Shown piece after piece: positions 15,055-24,265 of a stretch of DNA of 64,000 nt. Both the position numbers and the translations under genes were made by a program. Numbering within the stretch: position 1 is the first letter of the stretch; the number at the start of each line of letters is the position of its first letter. The DNA is from Sporobacter sp963677825. GTDB lineage: Bacteria; Bacillota; Clostridia; Oscillospirales; Oscillospiraceae. The notes beneath the pieces were generated by a model. That model was not told the origin of the DNA and made no database searches. It worked only from the letters and a program-made list of their open reading frames with translations. The stretch is taken from assembly GCA_963677825.2 (NCBI GenBank), contig CAXXEF010000001.1, positions 1,364,001 to 1,428,000 of the forward strand, written 5' to 3'.

Positions 15055-17997
15055 TCAATTGCCCTGAGTGCCGTAGTTGATTTCAACAATATCTACAGAG
15101 CTACCCGTGCCGTCAAGCGCACCTTGATACGTCTGGCTTTGACCGCCGACCGTGACGCGCACCATATAGTCACTGGCGCCGCTCTCCGTCCTGTCGCTGT
15201 AGTTGACGATGAACACCTTATACGTGCCCGGCAGCGGGCTTTGGAAATAGATGTTTTCGATCGGGTTGGCGACGATGTTATCCGAGCTGGCGTTCTGATC
15301 GACGTCCAGCGTGCCGCCGTCGGCGACCTTGTTGCTGTAGTATATCTCCGCGCCGCTGGGTGTGATCACGTGCAGATCGAGGTCGTCAGCCGTGGACCAG
15401 AGCATAGAGATCGTAATCTCGCCGGTACCGGCCTGCGCGTCGAGCAGTTCTTCGTCAAGCACGTCCTCGCTGAGATAGCTGCCGCCGTCGTTGGAGACGG
15501 GGCCGAAGTAATACGTCGAGCCGTTCTTAATGTATTCCTTGACCGTGACCGCAAAGGAAACGTTTTCCGTTTCGTTGGTCAGCCTTTTCAGCCGTTGTGT
15601 CAGCGGATCGCCCCACTGGCTGTACGGTACGTGCTTATTCGTTACAACGCCGTCAGACGAGGTGATCGTCACGAGGTATCCGTCAATCTTACCGTCGCGC
15701 GCGGCAATACTGGCCGGCGGCATTTGGATCGACATTGTTTTACCCTCGTCAAGCGTGACGCTTGGATTGGCCGGCGGCGTGAGCAAATACGCCGTGTACG
15801 ACGCGTTGATCCCGTCGGACTGAGCATAGGAGTGGATCTCAAACAGATAAGCCGACGCCGCGCTGCTCACCGGGTAAAACAGCCCCTTCGGCGTCGCGGT
15901 GACGCCGGCGGTGGTGTTAACGAGGTTGTAATTCGGCTTGGTCAAGAGGCTCGGGTCTGACGCGAGCAGCAGCGCGTACTGTCCGCCGGCAATGGAGGCG
16001 GTATCCACCTTGAATTCACGGAAATAGGCCGACAGCGGCATATCGCCCACCGGTACCTGCGCTTTCACGGCGCCGGACGATAGCTGTACGGGATCCACCA
16101 GCGTCGCGGCAATGCCGCTGCCGGAGGCCGCTGCTTTATGGCGGTTGTAGAACTCCTGAGCGTTAACCCGGCAAAACCCCACATACACCGAACCAAGCTG
16201 CTCGTCTGTCATGCCGGTCGCACCTTTCAGCGCGCCGATAAAATTGCCGCTGCTGGCAAAGGCGTTCATCAGGTTTTTAAGTTTCATACTGTAATTTGAT
16301 TGTATGTACAGGACGAATCTGGACAGCGTGTAGCCGTTGGCCCGCGCGACATCCGCGCCGCCCGGCGGCATTTCCCCCACCGTGGTGCTCAGCGTTTCAA
16401 ACGAGTTGGACGGGGTCAGGTCGGGCGTGGTGGTGATGGTGCCGTCGGCCTGATAGTCGTTGAACGCCTTGGCCTCGACAGCGACGGCGGTCGCCTCCCA
16501 GAAGATGATATTGCTGTTCCAGTCGATCGTCGTATAATTGCTCTGGAAGACGTGGAACATCTCGTGCGTTACGGTCAGGTACATATCGTCTGCCACGTCG
16601 GCAGGGGCCGCTGTCATGCTGTTGAGTGGAAATACGGTCATGTTCAAGCGAATGTACGGCGCGGATGTATCCGGATTCTTGGAGTAACCGAGCGCCGTAC
16701 CGCTCGGCCAGTCAGAGACTAGAATAATGTCTGTTACATTCGTTCTGGCTGTAAAGCCTTGCGCCGTGAGATAATTATGGGCTTTTGTGACCGCAGCGGC
16801 CACCTGCGCAATCTGCGGTGTTCCGTCGTTGACAATCGTCTCCGTCAACGCCTTAAACTCCTGTAGCAGCGTCTGATATTCCTGATTGTTGGCGATTTTA
16901 CTGGCTAGCAGCCGATTGTAGGCATAGGCCATGGCATAGCCGTTCCATGTTCCGGCGGCTTGTATTTCCTGATTCAGCTCGTCTTTAATCTTGATATACA
17001 GATTATTAAGCTTGTTTTTCATGATGCGCCACGGCGTGTTGTCGTCGACCGCCCAGGTAAGCCGGTACAGCCCGTCGCAGATATCCTTTTGCACGAGCGT
17101 CTTGCCCGACATGCCTTCCCACTTCTCGTTATATTCTATACCGGTCCGCGCCCCGAAAAAGGAGACCGCTCCGGCAACAACGATACCGCCGCCCCAATAT
17201 AAAATCGTCCCAAGCGCGATGAAACAGTTTTTGTCGCTTTGGCAGCTCAGCTTACCGTTTCGCAGCGTGCAGACCAGCTCCGTGGCATCGCCGTCGTCGC
17301 TGATGCGGTAGACGGTCGTAAATTCCTGCAGTGCGGCTGGGATTTCCAGCTCGTTGAGGTCGAAGGTCATATCATACACGCCGGGGAACCGTGTGTTGTC
17401 TTCAGGCCCGGCGTCGAGATCGTATAGATTCATCAGCAGGATGCCGTATTCCGCCATCGTTGTGCTCACGTCGATAAATGTCTCTTCCGGGGCTTCCGAC
17501 ACGACAAATTCCCGATCGTGATCGAGCGAATTCGCGTCGGCGGAGATGGTAAAACCGGGAACCGGCGTCGTGGAAAAGGCTGAACTGCTGCCGCTGTGGA
17601 ACGGATCGGGGTATTTGCCGCCGTTTAGGAAAAATCCCGGCTGCCAAAAGCCCGTAATCAGTAGTGCCGCCACAAGCACGATGGACACCACAGCAATCAG
17701 TGGCTTACGTTTAATCCCCTGTTTTTTCGGTGTCGGCGCGGGAGGCGGCGTCGGTATGTACGCAGCTTGCTGCCCGATAGGCGGCGCTTCGCCGGTCTGC
17801 AGCGCCGTGCCGCAGCTCTCGCAAAACCGCATCCCCGACGGCGACGTTTTGCCGCAAGCAGGGCAGGTCAGCCCCAGAGCACCGGGCACCTCGGCAGCCG
17901 CAGGACTGTCAGTCGGCGCCGGCTGACCGCATTTCTCGCAGAATTTAGCGTTGGCGGGTATGTCCGACCCGCACGATGTGCACTTCTTCTCATTCAT
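15055..17997 (-). CDS. Membrane-anchored zinc-ribbon protein with HExxH (putative metalloprotease) and YfaP-like C-terminus
   Basis: A 980-residue protein starting at ATG 17997 (GGAGG 8 bases upstream). Two zinc ribbons come first (cysteines at about 6/9/20/23 and 45/48/59/62), then a Pro-rich linker and a membrane helix at about 99-118. The large outer region contains THEMFHVFQ at about 477-485, an HExxH zinc site, with a candidate third ligand E501 in FWEATA. Near the C-terminus, LWSTADDLDLHVITPSG and NIYFQSPLPGTYKVFIVNY resemble the YfaP/DUF2135-type domain. I read it as a cell-surface metallopeptidase regulated or tethered through a cytoplasmic ribbon. Catalytic activity is inferred from the motif only, and no named family fits the whole protein. 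Confidence 0.7.
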   Translation of the reverse strand: MNEKKCTSCGSDIPANAKFCEKCGQPAPTDSPAAAEVPGALGLTCPACGKTSPSGMRFCESCGTALQTGEAPPIGQQAAYIPTPPPAPTPKKQGIKRKPLIAVVSIVLVAALLITGFWQPGFFLNGGKYPDPFHSGSSSAFSTTPVPGFTISADANSLDHDREFVVSEAPEETFIDVSTTMAEYGILLMNLYDLDAGPEDNTRFPGVYDMTFDLNELEIPAALQEFTTVYRISDDGDATELVCTLRNGKLSCQSDKNCFIALGTILYWGGGIVVAGAVSFFGARTGIEYNEKWEGMSGKTLVQKDICDGLYRLTWAVDDNTPWRIMKNKLNNLYIKIKDELNQEIQAAGTWNGYAMAYAYNRLLASKIANNQEYQTLLQEFKALTETIVNDGTPQIAQVAAAVTKAHNYLTAQGFTARTNVTDIILVSDWPSGTALGYSKNPDTSAPYIRLNMTVFPLNSMTAAPADVADDMYLTVTHEMFHVFQSNYTTIDWNSNIIFWEATAVAVEAKAFNDYQADGTITTTPDLTPSNSFETLSTTVGEMPPGGADVARANGYTLSRFVLYIQSNYSMKLKNLMNAFASSGNFIGALKGATGMTDEQLGSVYVGFCRVNAQEFYNRHKAAASGSGIAATLVDPVQLSSGAVKAQVPVGDMPLSAYFREFKVDTASIAGGQYALLLASDPSLLTKPNYNLVNTTAGVTATPKGLFYPVSSAASAYLFEIHSYAQSDGINASYTAYLLTPPANPSVTLDEGKTMSIQMPPASIAARDGKIDGYLVTITSSDGVVTNKHVPYSQWGDPLTQRLKRLTNETENVSFAVTVKEYIKNGSTYYFGPVSNDGGSYLSEDVLDEELLDAQAGTGEITISMLWSTADDLDLHVITPSGAEIYYSNKVADGGTLDVDQNASSDNIVANPIENIYFQSPLPGTYKVFIVNYSDRTESGASDYMVRVTVGGQSQTYQGALDGTGSSVDIVEINYGTQGN

Positions 17998-18344
17998 TGC
18001 ATAAGCCTCCGTCCAGCGCGCCATTGGCGTGATTTTGCCAATACCCCGATATACCGCATCGAGGTATACCGCGCGCTTACAACTCCAGCATTCTCTCACC
18101 GTGATATAACAATACGATCATTGTACCAGAATTATCTGTTGCAAACCACTGTAATATCTCATTAATTTGAGTAGTCAGTTTTTAATCCGGCGTCAACAGC
18201 CGTCTTCTTGCCGCTGGATTTTGCTGTCGATGTTCATTGATAGTCAAGCCGCTGACAAGCCGCTTTTAAGTAGTATTAGCCTCTGGTATATTACGCTTAA
18301 ACATGGTATTCTATTTTAAACATTATTACTAAGGAGTTGCACCA

Positions 18345-20339
18345 ATGAGCTTGAAGTATCCGCATGTATTTTCACCCATACGAATCCGCGGGGTCGACTT
18401 TAAAAACCGCATTGAGCTTGCCCCACCATCTTTAAACCTCGCCAGCAACGACAATCTCGTCACCCCGGAGTTTGTGGATTTGAACCGGTCAATCGCCTAC
18501 GGCGGCGCGGCGATTTTAAACGTCGGTAACGTCATGGTCGACATCAAGGAATCCGCCGATGAAGAGCGCCAGCTTGAGCTTAGTTCCGACGAATGCATAC
18601 TGCCGCTCAGCCGATTTTCCGAGATGTGCGAGGGCTTCGGCGCGCATGCCTGCCTGGAGATCAATCATATCGGGCAGGACTCAAACGTCGAATTGACCGG
18701 CGTGCCGCCCTACGCCGCATCCTCCTATATACCGCAGCGCCAGATCGACCATGCCAAGAAGTATGGGCGCGAGCCGTATGCCACGATTGAAATGTCCAAA
18801 GATAAAATCCGTGAAACCGTCGAAAAATACGCGATGGGCGCGTTGCGCGCCAAAAAAGCCGGCATGAAAATGTGTATGGTTCACGGCGGGCACGGCAATC
18901 TTATCAATCAATTTTCAAGTCCATTGTACAATTTCCGCACGGACGAGTACGGCGGCTCTTTGGAAAACCGCTTGCGTTTTTGCATTGAGATTCTGGACAG
19001 GACGCGCGAACTGGTCGGCGAGGACTTCGTCATCGAGTTTCGCATTTCCGCAGAAGAATTTCACCCCGACGGCATGCACTTTGACGAGACGCTGAAATTT
19101 ATCGACCTCATCAAGGACAAAATCGACATTCTCCACGTTTCGGCCGGTCTGCACGGCGACTTTTCCTTTTTCCGCTACTGGTATCAAAACTACATGATGG
19201 AGCGCGAGTATAACGTCCACTTCGCGGAAAAAATCAAAAAAGTGTTCCCCGACCTGCTGATCAATACCGTCGGCTCGATCATGAGCATTGACCGCGCCGA
19301 AGAGATCATCGCAAGCGGCAAGGCCGATTTTGTCTCGATGTGCCGTCCGCTGCTGGCCGATCCTGAAATGCCGAAAAAATACGCCGAAGGCCGCGAGGCG
19401 GAACACCGTCCGTGCCTGCGCTGCCAGTACTGCGGCAGGCGCCTGCTGGGTAAAGTCATCAACTGCGCCGTCAATCCGTTTTTGAGCTACGAGCGTGAGT
19501 TCCCGCTCGGCAAGGTGCCCAAAGCTGAAGTGCGCAAAAAAGTTGCCGTGATCGGCGGCGGACCAGCCGGAATTGTCGCACTGGATGTTTTATGTCAGCG
19601 CGGACACGACGTCACGCTCTACGAAAAAAGCGACCGCCTCGGCGGCGCGCTGTATTACGCGGCGCTGCCGGACTTTAAGCAGGATCTGGCCGACTACGTG
19701 AAGTACTTGGAGCGCCTTGCGGCACGCTCACCGGCGAAGATTCTCATGAACACCGAGTGCACGAAGGACATGCTCGATGCGGAAAACTATGACGCTGTCA
19801 TCGTCGCCATCGGCGCACGGCCGATTTTCCCGAAAATTCCGGGCATCGACAAACCGCATGTGCATTGGGCACCGCATGCCGAGGCGCACGAGGTGCCGTG
19901 CGGTGATCAGGTCGTAATCGTGGGCGCCGGCGCCGTTGGCGTTGAGGCGGCGATCGACCTCAAGCGCGAGGGTAAAGACGTCACCATCGTCGAGATGCTG
20001 GACAGCTTTGAGAGCCTGATGGCGTCCGCGAGCGGCGGCTTCGACGATTTGATGGCGCTCATCGACGAGCTGAAGATTCCCGTTTTACTCGGCACGCGCC
20101 TGTCCGCCATCGAAGACGACGCCGTCGTATGTATCGACGCTAAAACCGGCGAAAGCAAAAAGCTTCCGGCCGACACCGTGCTGCTTGCCATCGGCGTATC
20201 GCCTAAGCACGACGAGGCCGACACGCTGCGCTTGAGCTGCCCGGGGACATCCGCCTTTGTGGTTGGCGACTGCAATCATGTCGGTGAAAACATCGCCAAT
20301 GCAACGATGAGCGCACTGAAGGCTGCTGCCTATATTTAG
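18345..20339 (+). CDS. NADH:flavin oxidoreductase / 2,4-dienoyl-CoA reductase-like Fe-S flavoprotein
   Basis: A 664-residue protein with the three-part layout of the dienoyl-CoA reductase/NADH oxidase family. An old-yellow-enzyme TIM barrel (about 1-345) carries FMN and substrate-site histidines in EINHIGQ and GGHGNLINQF. A 4Fe-4S cysteine group follows (CLRCQYC, then NCAVN at about 358-380). FAD and NAD(P) binding domains close the protein (VIGGGPAGIVAL at about 395, VIVGAGAVGVEAAIDL at about 520). It would pass electrons from NAD(P)H through FAD, Fe-S and FMN to an enoyl-type double bond. Close relatives act on fatty acyl-CoA, bile acids, or aromatic and phenolic substrates; which applies is not readable here. 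AAGGAG precedes the ATG. It is a single-gene unit with its own terminator. Confidence 0.88.
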   Translation: MSLKYPHVFSPIRIRGVDFKNRIELAPPSLNLASNDNLVTPEFVDLNRSIAYGGAAILNVGNVMVDIKESADEERQLELSSDECILPLSRFSEMCEGFGAHACLEINHIGQDSNVELTGVPPYAASSYIPQRQIDHAKKYGREPYATIEMSKDKIRETVEKYAMGALRAKKAGMKMCMVHGGHGNLINQFSSPLYNFRTDEYGGSLENRLRFCIEILDRTRELVGEDFVIEFRISAEEFHPDGMHFDETLKFIDLIKDKIDILHVSAGLHGDFSFFRYWYQNYMMEREYNVHFAEKIKKVFPDLLINTVGSIMSIDRAEEIIASGKADFVSMCRPLLADPEMPKKYAEGREAEHRPCLRCQYCGRRLLGKVINCAVNPFLSYEREFPLGKVPKAEVRKKVAVIGGGPAGIVALDVLCQRGHDVTLYEKSDRLGGALYYAALPDFKQDLADYVKYLERLAARSPAKILMNTECTKDMLDAENYDAVIVAIGARPIFPKIPGIDKPHVHWAPHAEAHEVPCGDQVVIVGAGAVGVEAAIDLKREGKDVTIVEMLDSFESLMASASGGFDDLMALIDELKIPVLLGTRLSAIEDDAVVCIDAKTGESKKLPADTVLLAIGVSPKHDEADTLRLSCPGTSAFVVGDCNHVGENIANATMSALKAAAYI

Positions 20340-20375
20340 CATCAGCGCCATTGCCCTAATTTTATACGTTATAAA

Positions 20376-20418
20376 GGGAAGCCTGTAATTCAGTGGATTA
20401 CAGGCTTCCCTCATTTTT
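20376..20418 (+). terminator. Rho-independent terminator
   Basis: 14-bp perfect stem GGGAAGCCTGTAAT / ATTACAGGCTTCCC, 7-base loop, then TCATTTTT. It terminates the flavin oxidoreductase gene. Confidence 0.85.
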
Positions 20419-20564
20419 AAGGACGGGACCGGACGCTGCCCGCCTCGTCTTCAAATCGATTGCGCAACGTTAGATTTCAGCGTTTGCCTCGTTTTCACAC
20501 AACGCGCTCTGTGGCAGCATCTTCACCGCGGTACAGGCGTGGTTTGGATTGCTAAAATACAGTG

Positions 20565-21551
20565 CTAGCCGCAGCAATCGCGGAACACACGAAGCACATT
20601 GCCGTGCGTAAACTTCTCCATCTGGCGCGCTGATACGCCCTTGTTCGCCAAGCGATCGAAGATCTGGTGCATTTGCCCAGGCTCACCGACCTCAAGCGCG
20701 CCGCCGATACCGTCAAAGTCACTGCCGAGGCCGACGCAGTCCTCGCCGCCGATTTTGATGAAATGCAGCACATGGCGGCAAATGTCTTCGACACGGCTTT
20801 CATCCCCTGCGTCCGGCGCGAGAAACTGCGGCGCGAAATTGACGCCGGCGACGCCGCCCTTGTCCGCCAGCGCGCGGATCATCTCGTCGGACAGATTCCT
20901 CGGGTGCGCGCACAGCGCCCGGCAATTGGAGTGCGTTGCCGCAAACGGCTTTGCCGAAAGCGCCGCCACGTCCCAGAAGCCGCCGTCGGACAAATGTGAT
21001 ACGTCCACAATGATCCCCAGTGCGTTCATCTCCGTCATAGCCTGCTTGCCAAAATCGGTCAGGCCGAGCTGCATTTTCGCAGCGTCTGCCGTGTTGGGAT
21101 GCCCAAAGCAGTTGGCTGCGTTCCACGTCAGTGACATAGCGCGTACACCGGCATCGTAAAAATACCGCAGCTTCGCCATCTCCCCGTTGACGGCGCGCGC
21201 GTCCTCCATCGTCAGGACGGCTGCGCAGCGGCCGGCGGCAATATGGCGTTCAATATCATCTACCGTATACGCCATCCCGATGACGTCGCCGTGCGCTGAA
21301 ACTGTATCGAGCAGGTTTTGACGCGCCTGTTCAAACAGCTGGTCATCGCTTAATAGCCAGCTATTTTGTACAGGCGGCGCGTCATCTGGATCCGGAACAG
21401 GCGGAAAAAATACAGCAAAAAACTGTGCGCCCTGCCCGGCCGAAACCATCCGGGCAACGTCGAGCATATTGCGCGGATTTTCATATAAGCTGCTTCCCCC
21501 GAGCGTCTTCAAGAGGGTGTCACAGTGCATATCAATGTAGTTCATCGCCAT
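20565..21551 (-). CDS. Membrane dipeptidase (peptidase family M19)
   Basis: A 328-residue zinc dipeptidase. The HxD ligand pair (DMHCDT) lies near the start, the bridging glutamate in LTMEDARA and further ligands in IVDVSHLS and ATHSNCRALCAHPRNL; GLGSDFDGIGG is the late signature. These are the renal-dipeptidase (M19) hallmarks; the enzymes hydrolyse dipeptides, often with tolerance for D-residues. No signal peptide is present, so it is cytoplasmic. The ATG at 21551 has GGAGG 6 bases upstream, and the longer reading to 21581 lacks a ribosome site. It is a monocistronic leftward gene. Confidence 0.92.
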   Translation of the reverse strand: MAMNYIDMHCDTLLKTLGGSSLYENPRNMLDVARMVSAGQGAQFFAVFFPPVPDPDDAPPVQNSWLLSDDQLFEQARQNLLDTVSAHGDVIGMAYTVDDIERHIAAGRCAAVLTMEDARAVNGEMAKLRYFYDAGVRAMSLTWNAANCFGHPNTADAAKMQLGLTDFGKQAMTEMNALGIIVDVSHLSDGGFWDVAALSAKPFAATHSNCRALCAHPRNLSDEMIRALADKGGVAGVNFAPQFLAPDAGDESRVEDICRHVLHFIKIGGEDCVGLGSDFDGIGGALEVGEPGQMHQIFDRLANKGVSARQMEKFTHGNVLRVFRDCCG

Positions 21552-21716
21552 TGGCCGCCTCCATACATTTGTCGCTGTCATTGTATCTCATACACACAGT
21601 GTATTCAAGAATGGCCGATAATGGCGTTGTATTTACGAAAAAAGCCTTATTTTAAGGCTGTTTTTAGCCCATAATCCATCAAATTTAACGAGAAATTGCA
21701 AACCTGTGTTAAACGC

Positions 21717-21745
21717 TTGTTAAATCCTTGCGTATCAAGTATAAT
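21717..21745 (+). promoter_or_regulatory. Promoter of the Na/Pi transporter gene
   Basis: TTGTTA (21717-21722), 17-base spacer, TATAAT (21740-21745), 46 bases upstream of the ATG at 21792. Confidence 0.7.
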
Positions 21746-21791
21746 GCCACACGGGACACCTAAAGAAAACGGCTGTGTCGGAGGATAAAAT

Positions 21792-23408
21792 ATGAGTGTT
21801 TGGATGGTCTTCGAGTTGCTCGGTGGACTTGGGATTTTTCTGTACGGTATGAAAATGATGTCCGACAGCCTTGAAAACGTTGCCGGAGATCGCATGCGCC
21901 GCGTTTTGGAAGTGCTGACGAACAAGCGCGCAGCCGCCGTCGGCGTCGGTGCCGGCGTCACGGCGCTCGTTCAAAGCTCGTCCGCCACGACGGTGATGGT
22001 CGTCGGATTCGTCAACGCGGGCCTCATGACGCTGCTTCAGGCAACAGGCGTTATCATGGGCGCCAATATCGGTACAACCATCACTGCACAGCTGATCGCA
22101 TTCAAACTATCCGACATCGCGCCGTTCATTCTATTTATCGGCATGCTAATGACCATGTTCACCAGAAAGCGCAAGCTGTCACGTGTTGGCGGGATTGTAC
22201 TCGGCTTCGGTTTACTTTTCGTCGGTCTGCACCTGATGTCGTCGGCGATGTCGCCGCTCAGAGACAACGAAGCGTTTAAGTCCATGATCTCCAATTTTAG
22301 CAACCCGCTGATCGGCGTGCTAATCGGTGCCGCCTTCACGGCGATTATCCAAAGCTCCTCCGCATCTGTCGGCGTACTGCAGGCGCTGGCCGTACTCGGC
22401 ATCGTCGGGCTTGACTCCGCCGTATACGTCATCCTCGGGCAGAATATCGGCACGTGCATCACCGCGATCTTCGCGGCGATCGGGACAAGCTCCAACTCCA
22501 AGCGTGCCGCCGGCATCCATCTGATTTTCAACATTACCGGCTCTCTTATTTACATGGCGGTGATCGGGTTGTTCCCATCGCTGATAGCATGGATTCAGTC
22601 CCTGTCTCCGGATAATATACCGCGCCAGATCGCGAATTTCCACACGGTATTCAATGTATCGATCACACTGCTGCTCTTCCCGTTTGCCAAGCAGATGGTG
22701 AAGCTCGTCACGCTGATCATCCCCAACCGGGAAAAGCCCGGCAGCGTCGAAAAGAAGCTGGTCTATCTGGACGAACGCATCGCCCAGACCCCCTCCATCG
22801 CTTTGACGCAAACACTCAAGGAATTGTCGCGCATGGGCACAATTACCCTAGACAACTTTAAATGTTCGCTGGATGCTTTCTTTGATCAGGACGAGCAAAA
22901 GATATTAAAGGTCGCCGAACTGGAGGAAACCGTCGATTTCCTGTGCGACAACATCACCAGCTACATGATCAACTTCCGGGGTGACGAGCTGCCCGATCAC
23001 GACTTGGTGACGCTGGGCAAGCTCCATCACGTCATTATCGATCTCGAGCGCATCAGCGACCGTGCTGAAAACATCGCCGAATACACTATTACACTTATTG
23101 ACGCAAAAGAAAAGATGTCTAAAGAAGCACGCAACGAGATACGTGCGATCGCCAACGTCACACAGGAAATCTTCAGCCTGAGCCTTGAAATGTTTAAAAA
23201 CCGCGATAATTCTGAGATCGACGTTCTTGAATCTAAAAAGCGCGAAGTGGACCGGATGCAGCACAAGTACACCGATCATCACATCCAGCGCTTGCAGGAG
23301 GAGCTGTGCCGTCCGCACACGGGCATCGTTTTCACCAATATGCTCGCCACTTTTGAGCGTATCGCCAGCCACTCCATCAATATCGCCTACTCGATCGATC
23401 CGGAATAA
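21792..23408 (+). CDS. Na+/phosphate cotransporter with PhoU-like C-terminal domain (NptA-like)
   Basis: A 538-residue protein. The N-terminal 310 residues hold the two inverted Na_Pi_cotrans repeats, each with the QSSSA signature (VQSSSATTV at about 60 and IQSSSASVG at about 190). GANIGTT and GQNIGTC loops accompany them. The last 200 residues are helical and PhoU-like (LERISDRAENIAEY, ERIASHSINIAY). It imports inorganic phosphate with sodium, the PhoU-like part probably regulating uptake. GGAGG lies 7 bases before the ATG. The gene is single, between its own promoter and a bidirectional terminator. Confidence 0.92.
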   Translation: MSVWMVFELLGGLGIFLYGMKMMSDSLENVAGDRMRRVLEVLTNKRAAAVGVGAGVTALVQSSSATTVMVVGFVNAGLMTLLQATGVIMGANIGTTITAQLIAFKLSDIAPFILFIGMLMTMFTRKRKLSRVGGIVLGFGLLFVGLHLMSSAMSPLRDNEAFKSMISNFSNPLIGVLIGAAFTAIIQSSSASVGVLQALAVLGIVGLDSAVYVILGQNIGTCITAIFAAIGTSSNSKRAAGIHLIFNITGSLIYMAVIGLFPSLIAWIQSLSPDNIPRQIANFHTVFNVSITLLLFPFAKQMVKLVTLIIPNREKPGSVEKKLVYLDERIAQTPSIALTQTLKELSRMGTITLDNFKCSLDAFFDQDEQKILKVAELEETVDFLCDNITSYMINFRGDELPDHDLVTLGKLHHVIIDLERISDRAENIAEYTITLIDAKEKMSKEARNEIRAIANVTQEIFSLSLEMFKNRDNSEIDVLESKKREVDRMQHKYTDHHIQRLQEELCRPHTGIVFTNMLATFERIASHSINIAYSIDPE

Positions 23409-23446
23409 ACATAAGTTCCACCAAACTGGGCTGTTCTTTAAAAAAT

Positions 23447-23480
23447 AAGACGTCACGACAAGATTTGTCGTGACGTCTTT
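23447..23480. terminator. Bidirectional terminator
   Basis: 15-bp perfect stem AAGACGTCACGACAA / TTGTCGTGACGTCTT with a GAT loop, flanked by T-rich runs on both strands. It is shared by the convergent phosphate transporter and macrodomain genes. Confidence 0.85.
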
Positions 23481-23482
23481 TA

Positions 23483-24265
23483 TTATCCCAGAAGCGTGTG
23501 ATATATCTGCTCGTCGGTCGTACCGAAAACGTTAAACACCACCTGCTTGACCGGCCCCGGCCTGGCATCCAGATAGTTTCGGACGGTCCGCACGGCGATC
23601 TCTGCCGCCTGCTGCTGCGGGAATCGGAACACGCCGGTCGATATACAACAAAACGCGACGGCGCGGCAGCCGTTTTCCGCCGCAAGATCCAGGCAGGACG
23701 TATAGCTCGCCGCAAGCAGGTCACAGTCTTGCTCGGTGAGCGCGCCGGTAATGATCGGACCGACCGTGTGCAGCACATATTTTGCAGGCAGGTTGTATCC
23801 GGGCGTAATCTTCGCTTCGCCCGTCGGCTCCTTATGCCCCTGCACCGTCATCAGCTCATGGCATTGCAGGCGCATCTGCACACCGGCGTAGGTGTGAATG
23901 CAGTTGTCGATACAGGCGTGATTGGGCTGCCAGCAGCCCTCCATCCGGTTGTTGGCGGCATTGACGATCGCATCAATCTTCAGCGTGGTAATGTCGCCGC
24001 GCCAGACGGCCAGCCGCGGGTCAGACGGGGCGGACGGGAGCGTATCGGCGTCTGTAATGCCCTGCTCGGCAATCAACGCGGACAGGCACGCATCCTGCAC
24101 GGCTAAAAATTCGTCGCTGACCGGCTGAGCGGGGCGCACATTCATCAGTCCGCGCAGCAGCAGCCACTGCTCCTCCGGATCATCCGAAATCTTTGTGCCG
24201 GCATACGCCGGATTTTCCGCCAGCAGATACTTAATAAGATAGATCCGCTGCTCGTCGTGCGTCAT
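23483..24265 (-). CDS. Zinc-containing macrodomain ADP-ribosyl hydrolase (Zn-Macro)
   Basis: A 260-residue protein. A helical N-terminal part of about 85 residues precedes a macrodomain with AVWRGDITTLKIDAIVNAANN for ADP-ribose binding. Next comes the Zn-Macro signature GCWQPNHACIDNCIHTYAG and a further cysteine in RLQCHEL; these Cys/His residues bind the zinc in this subclass. ISTGVFRFPQ is the second ADP-ribose loop. Zn-Macro enzymes remove ADP-ribose from proteins modified by class M sirtuins. The ATG overlaps the stop of the sirtuin gene by 4 bp (ATGA), so the two are translationally coupled writer and eraser. Confidence 0.92.
   Translation of the reverse strand: MTHDEQRIYLIKYLLAENPAYAGTKISDDPEEQWLLLRGLMNVRPAQPVSDEFLAVQDACLSALIAEQGITDADTLPSAPSDPRLAVWRGDITTLKIDAIVNAANNRMEGCWQPNHACIDNCIHTYAGVQMRLQCHELMTVQGHKEPTGEAKITPGYNLPAKYVLHTVGPIITGALTEQDCDLLAASYTSCLDLAAENGCRAVAFCCISTGVFRFPQQQAAEIAVRTVRNYLDARPGPVKQVVFNVFGTTDEQIYHTLLG

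Noticed and set aside
14860..15960. 366-codon plus-strand frame opposite the zinc-ribbon metalloprotease-like gene
   Set aside because: Antisense shadow crossing two real genes and their intergenic gap. No ribosome site or motif.
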